A DNA stretch of 64,000 nucleotides from Chloroflexota bacterium (GTDB taxonomy: Bacteria > Chloroflexota > Limnocylindria > P2-11E). Below, piece after piece: positions 34,709-43,181 of this stretch. The DNA lies in NCBI GenBank assembly GCA_005881885.1, contig VBDX01000127.1, positions 1 to 64,000 of the forward strand, read 5' to 3'. A model generated the notes under the pieces. The model made no database searches. It was given only the letters and a program-made list of their open reading frames with translations, and was not told the DNA's origin. How positions within the stretch are numbered: position 1 is the stretch's first letter; every line of letters begins with the position of its first letter. A program made the translations under genes and the position numbers.

Positions 34709-35404
34709 ATCGAACTCTCGATCGTCATCCCGGCGCATAACGAGGAGTCCACGGTGGCCGGAGTCGTCGCCGGTCACCGCGATACCGCGCGGGCACTTGC
34801 ATCGAGCTTCGAGATCATCGTCTGTGACGACGGCAGCACGGACGCGACGTGGGCAGCGCTCGAGGCCTCCCGTGCGGCGACGTCCGAGCTACGGCTCATG
34901 CGGAACCCATCGCGTTCCGGGATCCCATTCAGCATGAAGCGGCTCTACGCCGATGCGCGCGGCGAGTGGATCTATTTCGCACCCGCCGACGGCCAGGTGC
35001 CCGCGGCCGCGCTCGAACGCATGTGGTCGATCCGCGATGGAGCGGCGTTAGTGGTCGGCCGGCGGATCCCGCGGCGCGATCCGGCGAGCCGAGTGCTGAT
35101 CGCGCAGGTCTACTCGGCGATGCTTCGCTGGCTCTTCCGACTCCCGGTCCGCGACATCGACAGCGTGAAGCTCTACCGTGCAGATGAGCTGCGGGCGGTG
35201 CCGCCGCGAAGCGAGTCGAACTTTTTCGAGGCCGAGATCCTGATCGGCCTTTGCTCGCGCGGACGGGTCGTGCGCGAGATCGACATCCCCCACAGGCCAC
35301 GGATCGCGGGAGCCGCGAAGGGAGTTACCCCGGCCGATTCCGTGCGCGCACTGCGCGACGTCGCCGCGTTCACGATCGGCTGGTTGTTCCGTCGCAGTCG
35401 CTGA
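34709..35404 (+). CDS. Glycosyltransferase family 2 (dolichol-phosphate-mannose-synthase-like)
   Basis: About 231 residues. ELSIVIPAHNEESTVAGVV is the GT-A nucleotide-binding strand and EIIVCDDGSTDATW is the acidic donor site; YFAPADGQVPAAALERMW provides the DxD-like region. This type makes polyprenyl-phosphate-linked sugars, consistent with the neighbouring membrane transferases that need them. No ATG, GTG or TTG occurs in frame between the upstream stop (34661) and the conserved strand. ATC 34709 would give a family-like N-terminus, whereas GTG 34754 would delete the first strand. This may be a rare start or a sequence error. Confidence 0.8.
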   Translation: MELSIVIPAHNEESTVAGVVAGHRDTARALASSFEIIVCDDGSTDATWAALEASRAATSELRLMRNPSRSGIPFSMKRLYADARGEWIYFAPADGQVPAAALERMWSIRDGAALVVGRRIPRRDPASRVLIAQVYSAMLRWLFRLPVRDIDSVKLYRADELRAVPPRSESNFFEAEILIGLCSRGRVVREIDIPHRPRIAGAAKGVTPADSVRALRDVAAFTIGWLFRRSR

Positions 35405-35564
35405 GCACCGCGCTCGTCGAGCACGCACAAGAAGCCCGCGCCCACCAACCGGGACCGTTCGGCCCCACCGTGCGGACGAGAGCCGGTTGGACGTTTCTGG
35501 AGAGGACCCCGGCGGTACTAGGACTCTGGTCGCGCGCGGTCTCGGGCCCTAGCGTTACCCGCCA

Positions 35565-36917
35565 ATGCGTATAGCGATCCTGCTCGCCCTCGCGGCGATC
35601 GTCGCCTACTCGTCGAATCTGGTGCTGACCGTCGAAGCCAACGCGACACCGAATGTGCTTACGGCCGCCTCGTGGATCGCGCAAGGCAACGCGGACCTCG
35701 ATGAGTACGTCGGGCGCGCCCCGTTCACCGAGCAGATCGTCGACGGTCACGTCTATCCGGCCAATCCTCCGGGGACTGCGTTGCTTCTGGTCACGCCCGT
35801 CGCCGTCGCGATGGCTGCAGGTATCGACGTCGCGTCGTGGGAGTTCCTCGGTGTCTTCGGCAAGATCGCGGGCATCCTCGCCGCCAGCGTGTCGGTGGCC
35901 TTCGTGTATCTCGCGTGCGCAAGGCTCACACGCCCGATGCCCGCCCTCATCGCGGCGGTCGGCTATGCCTTCGGCACCACGGTGTGGACCGTCTCAGCGC
36001 AACAGATCTGGATGCACGGGCCCGCGCAGCTCTTCATGGCCCTCGGGCTCTTCCTGCTCGTCCGCGGCCGCGGGAGCCCTCGCGCCGGGCTCGCACTCGG
36101 TTTGGCCGCGGCCATTCGCCCGGTCGATGCCCTTGCCGCCGCGGCCGGCTTCCTCATCGCGCGAAGGCGGCGCTTCGCTGCGCGCTACCTTGCCTGGGGC
36201 CTTCCGGCGGTTGCGTTCCTCGCGACGTACTACCTCATCACTTTTCGCGGACCCCGCGATAGCTACGGCGGGGTCCCCTGGTTCTTCCCACCGCCAGGCT
36301 GGCTTGGCCTATTGATCAGCCCCTCGCGGGGACTCTTCGTCTACTCGCCGTTCCTGCTCTTCGCCGTGGCCGGCTTCGTGATCGCCTGGCGACGCCGGTC
36401 CGATGATGCGAGCCTGTTCGTCCGCGATGCGTCGCTCGCCGCGCTCGGGATCTATCTCGTGTATTCGTTCTTTGGAGTGTGGATGGGCGGTTGGGCGTAC
36501 GGCACGCGCTACGTCTCCGACGCGCAGCCGCTTCTCGCGCTCGGCTTGGCGTATGCGATAGAGCGTGGACTCTTGACGCACCTCGTCGCTCGGGTCGGCT
36601 TCGCCATCACGCTCTTGTGGTCGGTCTTCCTCGAGTACGCGGGGGCCGGCTGGTACTTTTTCTTTTGGAACGGCTACCACTGGGACGTCACTCCGAACAT
36701 CGACGAGACGGGTTATCGCGCCTGGGACATCACCGACACGCAGTGGGGGTTCGTCCTGAGACACATGGTCGCCGATCCTGGCACCACGCTCGTCCCGACC
36801 CTGATCGGGGCAGCGGTCGCCGGACTCATCGTGTGGCGCGGGTTCGCGAGCGCGCGCAGGCAGCAGCAAGTGATTGCGGTTTCGGCGACGCACCAACTCG
36901 GAGCGTCACCATCGTAA
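35565..36917 (+). CDS. Polytopic membrane protein, possible GT-C glycosyltransferase
   Basis: A 450-residue protein with roughly ten helices. The first extracellular loop contains NVLTAASWIAQGNADLDEYVGRAPF and VDGHVYPANPPGTALLL, with acidic residues positioned as in GT-C enzymes. A second loop holds SYGGVPWFFPPPGWLGLLISPSRGLFVYSP and WMGGWAYGTRYVSDAQPLLAL, a pattern that recurs in bacterial membrane proteins annotated as glycosyltransferases or hypothetical. Substrate unknown; the nearby GT87, PIG-V-like and GT2 genes suggest surface glycan synthesis. Confidence 0.75.
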   Translation: MRIAILLALAAIVAYSSNLVLTVEANATPNVLTAASWIAQGNADLDEYVGRAPFTEQIVDGHVYPANPPGTALLLVTPVAVAMAAGIDVASWEFLGVFGKIAGILAASVSVAFVYLACARLTRPMPALIAAVGYAFGTTVWTVSAQQIWMHGPAQLFMALGLFLLVRGRGSPRAGLALGLAAAIRPVDALAAAAGFLIARRRRFAARYLAWGLPAVAFLATYYLITFRGPRDSYGGVPWFFPPPGWLGLLISPSRGLFVYSPFLLFAVAGFVIAWRRRSDDASLFVRDASLAALGIYLVYSFFGVWMGGWAYGTRYVSDAQPLLALGLAYAIERGLLTHLVARVGFAITLLWSVFLEYAGAGWYFFFWNGYHWDVTPNIDETGYRAWDITDTQWGFVLRHMVADPGTTLVPTLIGAAVAGLIVWRGFASARRQQQVIAVSATHQLGASPS

Positions 36918-36976
36918 GCATCGGTCGTCCTGCCCTGCCTCGACGAGGTCGAGACCGTGGCTACGGTCCGGTCAGG

Positions 36977-37933
36977 TCAGTCCGCCTTGCTGTGCAGGCG
37001 CGGGTCGAGCGCATCGCGGACCGCGTCCCCGAGCAGGTTCGCGGCTAGCACGACGGAGGTGACGGTGATCCCGGGGAAGACCGCGAGCCACCAGGCGATG
37101 CGCAGATAGCGCCGCGCCTCGGAGAGCATGAGGCCCCACTCCGCCGCCGGCGGCTGCGCGCCAAGGCCGAGGAACGACAGCGCCGCGATCGAAAAGATCG
37201 CCGTCGCCAGGCCGAAGGTGGCGATCGTGATCACCGGCCCGAGCACCTGCGGAACGATGTGCGCGAAGGCGATCCGCACCTCGCTCGCGCCGATGCTCCG
37301 GGCCGCTTCGACGAAGAGCTCGTGACGCGTCGCGAGCACGGACCCACGGACGATCCGCGCGAAGCGCGGGATGCCGCCGATGCCGACGGCGATCGCAACT
37401 TTCTCGAGGCCGGACCCGAGGATGGTCACGATGATGAGCGCGAGCAGGATTCCCGGGAACGCGAGCTCGACATCGACCAGGCGCATGAGCACGCTATCCA
37501 TCCATCCACCGCGCATGCCGGACATGAGTCCGATGAGCCCGCCCGAGATCGCGGCGATCGTCACGGCGGCGAATCCGACGGACAGCGACGCGCGACCGCC
37601 GTCGATGAGCCGGAGCAGCACGTCGCGTCCGAACTGATCGGTCCCGAGCGGATGTCCTGTCGAGCCAGGCGCGAGCAGCGAATCCTTGAGGCTCTGCCGG
37701 AACGGGTCGATCGAGATCGCCATCGGCAGGAGCAGGACGGTGGCGATGAGCGCGCCGAGGTAGACAAGCATCACCATCGCGGTGCGGTCGGACCGAAGGC
37801 GCCGCCACGCGCGCATGTAAGGGCCGGGGCTCGCAGGGAACAGCGGCATGGGTCGCTGCGATCCCTGCGCCGCGGCCACGATCGGGGCGCCGCCGAGGTT
37901 AGGCGGCGCGGATCCTGGGGTTGATGAAGCCAT
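36977..37933 (-). CDS. ABC transporter permease, DppC/OppC type (second system)
   Basis: A 318-residue permease. GHPLGTDQFGRDVLLRLIDGGRASL, EAARSIGASEVRIAFAHIVPQVLG (EAA loop) and IAALSFLGLGAQPPAAEWGLML are typical. ATG 37933 overlaps the DppB gene by 35 bases; GTG 37879 would avoid overlap. It is the last gene of the leftward arm of a divergent locus. No ATPase gene follows; its probable binding protein is on the opposite arm at 44548. Confidence 0.9.
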   Translation of the reverse strand: MASSTPGSAPPNLGGAPIVAAAQGSQRPMPLFPASPGPYMRAWRRLRSDRTAMVMLVYLGALIATVLLLPMAISIDPFRQSLKDSLLAPGSTGHPLGTDQFGRDVLLRLIDGGRASLSVGFAAVTIAAISGGLIGLMSGMRGGWMDSVLMRLVDVELAFPGILLALIIVTILGSGLEKVAIAVGIGGIPRFARIVRGSVLATRHELFVEAARSIGASEVRIAFAHIVPQVLGPVITIATFGLATAIFSIAALSFLGLGAQPPAAEWGLMLSEARRYLRIAWWLAVFPGITVTSVVLAANLLGDAVRDALDPRLHSKAD

Positions 37934-38843
37934 ATGAGATGTCGACGAGCAGATTGGCGATCACGTAGCTCGTCGCCGTCAGCAGGATCACGCCCTGGAC
38001 GACCGGATAGTCCTTCGCGAGGATCGAGTCGATCGCGAGCTGCCCGATGCCCTGCCGCGCGAACACCGTCTCGACGATCACGCTCCCCGCAAGCAGGCGC
38101 CCGAGCTGCAGGCCGACGATCGTCACCACGGGGATGAGCGCGTTGCGCATCGCGTGGCCGAGCAGGACGGTGCGCGGCGGCAGGCCTTTCGCGTGAGCCG
38201 TGCGCACGTATTCGCGGCCGAGCACGTCGAGCAGCGACGCGCGCGTGAGCCGTGCGATGAGGCCGATGCCCTCGTAGCCGAGCACGAGCATCGGAAGGAT
38301 GAGGCGGTCGAGGCTCCCTGACCCGGTCGCGGGTACGAGGCCGAGCGTGACCGAGAACACGAGGATGAGGACGATCGCGAGGACGAAGCTCGGGATCGAG
38401 ACGCCGCCGAGCGAGACGAACATCACCAGACGGTCGATCGGCGAGTTCCGTTTGACCGCCGCCACGATCCCGAGGGCGACGCCGAGCAGCACCGAGATCA
38501 CGAGCGCCGACCCGGCGAGCTCGATCGTGCTCGGGAGCCGGTCGCCGATGACTTTGATGACCGGCTGATGCCGAATGAACGATTCCCCGAGATCGAGGTG
38601 CGTCGCATTCCAGAGCCAGCGGATGTACTGGAGCGGCAGCGGATCGCCCAGGCCGAGCTGCTGGCGCAGGCTCGCGACGAGCTGCTCCTGTGCGGCCCGG
38701 TCGCCGACCCCGAAGGATGCCGCGCCGATCATGGCGTCGATGGGGTCCCCGGGGACCAGATGCAGGATCGCGAAGACGAGCAGAGACGCGAGTAGGAGAA
38801 CTGGCACGGATTCGACTAGCCGCTGCGAGACGAACTTCGCCAC
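37899..38843 (-). CDS. ABC transporter permease, DppB/OppB type (second system)
   Basis: A 314-residue permease. FVSQRLVESVPVLLLASLLVFAILHLVPGDPIDAM is the DppB first helix and P-G-D-P loop. RTAHAKGLPPRTVLLGHAMRNALIPVV is the EAA docking loop. Start GTG 38843 has GGGGAGG about 6 bases upstream. It lies 15 bases after the signal-less binding protein and overlaps the DppC gene, all on one transcript. Confidence 0.91.
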   Translation of the reverse strand: MAKFVSQRLVESVPVLLLASLLVFAILHLVPGDPIDAMIGAASFGVGDRAAQEQLVASLRQQLGLGDPLPLQYIRWLWNATHLDLGESFIRHQPVIKVIGDRLPSTIELAGSALVISVLLGVALGIVAAVKRNSPIDRLVMFVSLGGVSIPSFVLAIVLILVFSVTLGLVPATGSGSLDRLILPMLVLGYEGIGLIARLTRASLLDVLGREYVRTAHAKGLPPRTVLLGHAMRNALIPVVTIVGLQLGRLLAGSVIVETVFARQGIGQLAIDSILAKDYPVVQGVILLTATSYVIANLLVDISYGFINPRIRAA

Positions 38844-38857
38844 CCAAGCCTCCCCTG

Positions 38858-39811
38858 CTAGCCGGAATCGTCCCTCACATCGAAGCCCTTGTCGCGCAGG
38901 AGCGTGACCGTGCTTTCCATCAGCGGCGCCACCTTCTCGAGTGGCGCGTCCATCCGCTTGATCTTGGAAAGCGGGCGGACGGCCCCGTGCACCGCGCCGG
39001 CGTTCACCGGCGTCTCGCCGAACAGGCGCGCGAGCAGGGTCTGGATCTCCGTCGAGAGGAGAAAGTCCACCAAAGCACGGGCCTCCGCGGGATGCTTCGC
39101 GTCCGCGAGCACGGCGACGGTGTGCGCCTCGACGTGCGTCCCCGTTTCATTCCCAGCCTGGTCGAGCCACGCCTCGCCGACGGGGTTCCCTTCCATATAG
39201 AAGACGTGGATGTTCGAGGAGTTCGCGATGGCGACGGCCTTCCGCTCCCGCGCGAGCGCTTCGCGCGTGCGCAGGTTCGAGCCGTAGATCCGCATTCCAT
39301 TCGCGAGCAGCGCGTCGATAAGCCGCGTCGCGTACGCGTCCCCTTTGACGACGCGCAGCGCCGCGAACTGCGCCACTGTCGTCATCTCGACGAGCGCGGC
39401 GCACGCGACTGCGTCCCGGAAGCGTGTATCGGTGAGATCCTCGAGGCGGACGGGCCACGTGGCGCTCTCCGGGAGGACCGCGCGATTGACCATCGCGGCC
39501 CGCGGCCACGCGGTGAAAGACAGCCACGCGAAATCCGGGGCGCGCAGCCACTCGGGGTAGGCCTTCGCCACAGGCGATGCGTACGGTTCGAAGATCCCCG
39601 AACCGCGCGAGAGCTCGACCGCGAGCTGACTGTTGGTCAGGAGGAGATCGGCCTGCGGATCGGCGCGCTCGGCCACGATCCGTTGCTCGACATCGTGGTG
39701 GTAGACCTTCTCCACAGTGGTCTTGATGCCGGTGAGCCGTTCGAAGAGCAGGTAAACCGGAGTGAGGTCAGGACGATTGCGTCCCGAATAGATGCGCAGC
39801 TCGCCGGCCAT
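38858..39811 (-). CDS. FutA/AfuA-like periplasmic-binding-fold protein without signal peptide
   Basis: A 317-residue class 6/11 solute-binding-fold protein. LRIYSGRNRPDLTPVYLLFERLTGIKTTVEKVYH is the opening of iron(III)-type binding proteins. LLLTNSQLAVELSRGSGIFEPY and a C-terminal FLLSTEIQTLLARLFGETPVN follow. ATG 39811 comes one base after the MFS stop, so it is strongly coupled. It begins directly with the mature domain and lacks any signal peptide or lipobox. The upstream in-frame residues are the MFS gene in another frame. Either it acts in the cytoplasm or the true export signal is lost. Confidence 0.8.
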   Translation of the reverse strand: MAGELRIYSGRNRPDLTPVYLLFERLTGIKTTVEKVYHHDVEQRIVAERADPQADLLLTNSQLAVELSRGSGIFEPYASPVAKAYPEWLRAPDFAWLSFTAWPRAAMVNRAVLPESATWPVRLEDLTDTRFRDAVACAALVEMTTVAQFAALRVVKGDAYATRLIDALLANGMRIYGSNLRTREALARERKAVAIANSSNIHVFYMEGNPVGEAWLDQAGNETGTHVEAHTVAVLADAKHPAEARALVDFLLSTEIQTLLARLFGETPVNAGAVHGAVRPLSKIKRMDAPLEKVAPLMESTVTLLRDKGFDVRDDSG

Positions 39812-39812
39812 C

Positions 39813-41075
39813 TCAGTCCGCGCCCGATGCCAGGGTTCGCTCGGCCTGCCGGCGCTGCCGACGCTCGACCTCTTCGGGTGGCCGGACGTCGCGGAACGTG
39901 AAGTAGATCGCGATGTCGTAGACGATCTTGAGCGCGCCCGCGATGAAGAACGGCAGGCCGAGCGCGGCCGCGCTGAAGGCCATGCCCGCGAACGTCGGTG
40001 AGATCGCCGTCGCCGTAGTCCGCGCGACGTTCGTGATCCCGGCTGTCGCGGTCCGCTCGTCCGGATCGACGACCGCCATCGTGTACGACTGCCGTGTCGG
40101 GACATCCATCTGCGAGACGCTCATCCGCGCTAGGTACAGGGCGACTGCGAGCCAGGAGACCGGCGCGAGCGGCACCAGGACGAGCAGGATCTGCGAGGGC
40201 AGATGCGTGAAGACCATGGTGTTGAGTAGGCCGATCCGCTCCGCGAGCCAGCCGGCCAAAAGGAGCGAGAGCCCCGAGAGCACGCCGACCCAGAAGAACA
40301 GGACGGCGAGCGTCGCTGGATCGAAACCCCAACGCAGGAAGAACCAGTACGCGACGATCGACTGCACGACGAACCCGCCCGCGAAGGCGTCGAGGCCGAA
40401 GAGGAGCGAAAGCTTGGCGACCGTCCCCGTCGACCGGTGGATCCCGAGGAAGCGCCGCTCGCCCTCGACCTTCGTGAGTTCGACCCGGTCGCTGAGGGTG
40501 AGGAAGATCGCGAGATTGAGAAGCCCGACCACCGCGTAGAAGGCGAAGAGCGGGCGGTACGCGTCGGCGCCGTGCAAACCCTGCGCGGCGAAGAAGCCCA
40601 CCGCTGCGGCGGCGAGCGATCCAAGCGCGCCCGCGAAGTTCGCCGCGGTGTTGTAGATGGAGAACAGCCAGGTCCGTCGCTCGTTCGGCGCGGTCTGCGG
40701 AAGGATGGCCTGCTCGACGGTTTGGAAGATCCCGACCTCCGAGCTCGTCGCGCTGATGGTTCCGGTGAAGGCGCCGAGGACCAGGATCCAGAAATCGCTG
40801 GTGACCGCGAAGAGCAGGCCGCCGACCGCCATGAGCATGGCCATCGTCTGGATCGTCCGCCGCCGTCCGTAGCGATCCGCCACGAGGGACCAGAGGACGG
40901 TCATGAGCGCGGAGCCCGCGATCGCGGCCGTGAAGATCAGACCGATCTGGACCTTCGACATACCGAGCTGATCCAGATATAGCCCGAGGACGACCGCGAG
41001 GTAGCCGTACGCGAAGGTGCGCAGGACGCGCGTGGCAAGGAGCTTCTTGCCGTCAGCCGAAAGCCAGTCGAGCAC
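39813..41075 (-). CDS. MFS transporter
   Basis: A 420-residue, twelve-helix major facilitator. The loop 2-3 signature is SLVADRYGRRRTIQ (G-x3-D-R-x-G-R-R). Later helices include AGWLAERIGLLNTMVF, the matching second-half loop. It probably exports or imports a small molecule handled by this operon. Start GTG 41075 has AGGGG next to the C45 stop codon. The track's TTG 41099 would add VLDW-preceding residues with no hydrophobic role. Confidence 0.86.
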   Translation of the reverse strand: MLDWLSADGKKLLATRVLRTFAYGYLAVVLGLYLDQLGMSKVQIGLIFTAAIAGSALMTVLWSLVADRYGRRRTIQTMAMLMAVGGLLFAVTSDFWILVLGAFTGTISATSSEVGIFQTVEQAILPQTAPNERRTWLFSIYNTAANFAGALGSLAAAAVGFFAAQGLHGADAYRPLFAFYAVVGLLNLAIFLTLSDRVELTKVEGERRFLGIHRSTGTVAKLSLLFGLDAFAGGFVVQSIVAYWFFLRWGFDPATLAVLFFWVGVLSGLSLLLAGWLAERIGLLNTMVFTHLPSQILLVLVPLAPVSWLAVALYLARMSVSQMDVPTRQSYTMAVVDPDERTATAGITNVARTTATAISPTFAGMAFSAAALGLPFFIAGALKIVYDIAIYFTFRDVRPPEEVERRQRRQAERTLASGAD

Positions 41076-41082
41076 GAAGCCC

Positions 41083-42234
41083 CTAGCGGATAGCCGCAAG
41101 TGGCCGCGCCGAGACCGTCGCCTCCTGGTAGAGGTTCCACGGAAGCAGGCGGTACTCGTTCTCGCATGGGTTGCCGGACGCGATCCAGTACTCGCCGGTC
41201 GTGAGGTCGACGATGCTCGACGCGATCGTCTGGTTCAGGTCCGTCCCTCCCGACGCCTCGTCGCCATGCTTGCAGACCGCGTTCGGATATCCGAAGTGGT
41301 CCCGGAGCGCCGCGCCGATCGCGCCTCGGATGGTCGCGGGATCGCCCGGGTCCTTCGCCGCGCGCAGGCCTTCCGTGAGGCGAGGAAGCCGCCAGAGCGA
41401 GTTCACCGAGAACGGCCGGTACGTCGCTGCGATCTGCTCGGGGACGAAGGCGACGAAGTGGTTCGTGTGCACGAGCAGGCCATTGGTGGGGTACATCCAG
41501 CCGTGTCTATCGGGCGTCGTCTCGAGATCGATCGCGAATCCGTCGCGGTGCGTCACGACCAGGTTCGTGCAGAGCGACTGGCGCGAGTCGAAGACGGCGC
41601 GGAGCGCCGATTGCATCTCCGTCGCCTCCAGCACTTTGCGGCGGATGATCGGCTGCGGAACGCCGATGCCCTTGCCCCATCTGGTGCCGAGCCCGTTCGC
41701 GTTGAGGGCGATCCCGGCCGAGTTCGCGCCGTGCCGTCCGACCTGTCCGGCTTCGGTCTGCATGATGATCGTTGGCCGGCCTGGTTGGATGATGCGCAGG
41801 AGGATCACCGTACCCGCCGTCTCGCAGCGCCAGTCCCAGTTCTGTCCGCAGTAGACGTGGCCGTCGCCCGATGCCTGGGGCAGGATCGCGTACGACGAGC
41901 AGCCCTCCTCAGCCTCATCGGCAAAGGGGTTGTGGGTCGAGAGCTCACCGCGCGCGTTCAGCGCGAGCACCTCCTCGAAGTCGACGCCCGCGCCCTCGGC
42001 GATGCCGCGAATCTCGTCGCCGATCCCAGGGAGGTAGCTCTCAATGGGCGGCACCCAACGCGGCGCGTTGCGGCGGATCTCCGACCACTCGAGTCCGGTC
42101 GTGCGCTTGAACGACTCGCGGTAGTAGCCGATCGAGTCGCGGATCTGGCTCCGTGCGGCCTCGCCGTGCTGGCGCCCGAGCTCGGGCCGGTCGCCGCTGA
42201 TCTCGATCGTCGGTAACGCCGCTGCAGCTTCCAT
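41083..42234 (-). CDS. C45-family peptidase / acyl-CoA:6-APA acyltransferase-like Ntn hydrolase
   Basis: A 383-residue Ntn-fold enzyme. EEGCSSYAILPQ carries the Cys that becomes the N-terminal nucleophile after self-cleavage, and GQNWDWRC is the conserved strand next to it (G-x-N-x-D-W). Members cleave or transfer acyl groups on amides, such as penicillin side chains and N-acyl amino acids. Start ATG 42234, with GGGGGCG upstream. It is the first gene of the leftward arm and may hydrolyse the amide or acyl compound imported here. Substrate unproven. Confidence 0.86.
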   Translation of the reverse strand: MEAAAALPTIEISGDRPELGRQHGEAARSQIRDSIGYYRESFKRTTGLEWSEIRRNAPRWVPPIESYLPGIGDEIRGIAEGAGVDFEEVLALNARGELSTHNPFADEAEEGCSSYAILPQASGDGHVYCGQNWDWRCETAGTVILLRIIQPGRPTIIMQTEAGQVGRHGANSAGIALNANGLGTRWGKGIGVPQPIIRRKVLEATEMQSALRAVFDSRQSLCTNLVVTHRDGFAIDLETTPDRHGWMYPTNGLLVHTNHFVAFVPEQIAATYRPFSVNSLWRLPRLTEGLRAAKDPGDPATIRGAIGAALRDHFGYPNAVCKHGDEASGGTDLNQTIASSIVDLTTGEYWIASGNPCENEYRLLPWNLYQEATVSARPLAAIR

Positions 42235-42249
42235 CGCATCGCCCCCGGC

Positions 42250-42278
42250 TTGAATCTCGCCGCAGCATACACTACAGT
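42250..42278 (+). promoter_or_regulatory. Promoter of the rpiR-aminotransferase arm, nearly leaderless
   Basis: TTGAAT and TACAGT are separated by exactly 17 bases, with the GTG start of the regulator 6 bases after the -10 box. Transcription would begin at or next to the start codon, implying a leaderless mRNA; no Shine-Dalgarno sequence is present. Confidence 0.5.
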
Positions 42279-42284
42279 CCGCCC

Positions 42285-43181
42285 GTGGCAACGGCAGCGA
42301 ACGCTACAAGGCCTGCGGCGACCCTCGACGAGCGCATCGCCGCGACGCGTCCCACGCTCAGCCCGGCGGAAGAGCGCGTCGCGTCGTTCTTCGCCCAGCA
42401 TCGCGAGGAGGCCGTCTTTCTCTCCGCCGCGGAGATCGCCCGACAGCTCGAGACGAGCGACGCGACGGTGATCCGGGCGGTGCAGTCGCTCGGGTACGGC
42501 GGACTTCCGGCGCTCAAGGCCGAGCTTCAGGACGCGCTTCGCTCGCGCGCGACACCCACGCTCCGCCTTGGGCGCAGCATCGAGGAGCTGGGCGACGATC
42601 CTTCGGTCGTCCTCGAGCACGTTCTCGCGACGGAGCTACAGCTGCTGCACGACGCCCGAGAGACACTGCGCACCACCGACTTTGCGCGGGCGCTGAAGCT
42701 CCTCGCCGGCGCGCAGCGCGTCGTGATCCAGGGCCTCGGGCCGAACGCTCCACTGGGCGAGTACTTCGCCGCGCGACTGCGCCGGATGCGGCGGCCTGCC
42801 GTCGCGGTGGGTGCGCGCGGCCAGGCGCTGGCGGACGCGTTGATCGACATGCGGCGGGGCGACGTCGTCATCGTCATCGCGTACGACCGCTCGAGCCCCG
42901 AGGCCGAGCTCACGCTCGAACGCGCGCGCGAGCTGAAGCTGCCGTCCATCCTCATCACCGACACGCTGGGCCTTGCGCTCGACGGCCAGTTCACCGTCGC
43001 GCTTTCCGCGCGCCGCGCCGGCGGGGGTATGTTCCATCTGTCGGCGATGACGATCGTCGTGCTGGATGCTCTGCTGTTTGGTCTCGCGGGCCAGGATCGC
43101 GCGGCGGCGCTCGCCGCTGCCGAGGAGCTTGGGGAACTGCGCGCACGCATCGACAAGCGCGCGTTGGGGGGAACGGAGTGA
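42285..43181 (+). CDS. MurR/RpiR-family regulator with SIS domain
   Basis: A 298-residue regulator. The N-terminal HTH_6 domain reads ERVASFFAQHREEAVFLSAAEIARQLETSDATVIRAVQSLGY. The C-terminal SIS domain (about 120-270) reads RVVIQGLGPNAPLGEYFAARLRRM and DVVIVIAYDRSSPEAEL and normally binds a sugar phosphate. It probably controls both arms of this divergent locus in response to an amino-sugar or related metabolite. The SIS ligand is inferred from the family. Its TGA overlaps the aminotransferase GTG as GTGA. Confidence 0.9.
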   Translation: MATAANATRPAATLDERIAATRPTLSPAEERVASFFAQHREEAVFLSAAEIARQLETSDATVIRAVQSLGYGGLPALKAELQDALRSRATPTLRLGRSIEELGDDPSVVLEHVLATELQLLHDARETLRTTDFARALKLLAGAQRVVIQGLGPNAPLGEYFAARLRRMRRPAVAVGARGQALADALIDMRRGDVVIVIAYDRSSPEAELTLERARELKLPSILITDTLGLALDGQFTVALSARRAGGGMFHLSAMTIVVLDALLFGLAGQDRAAALAAAEELGELRARIDKRALGGTE

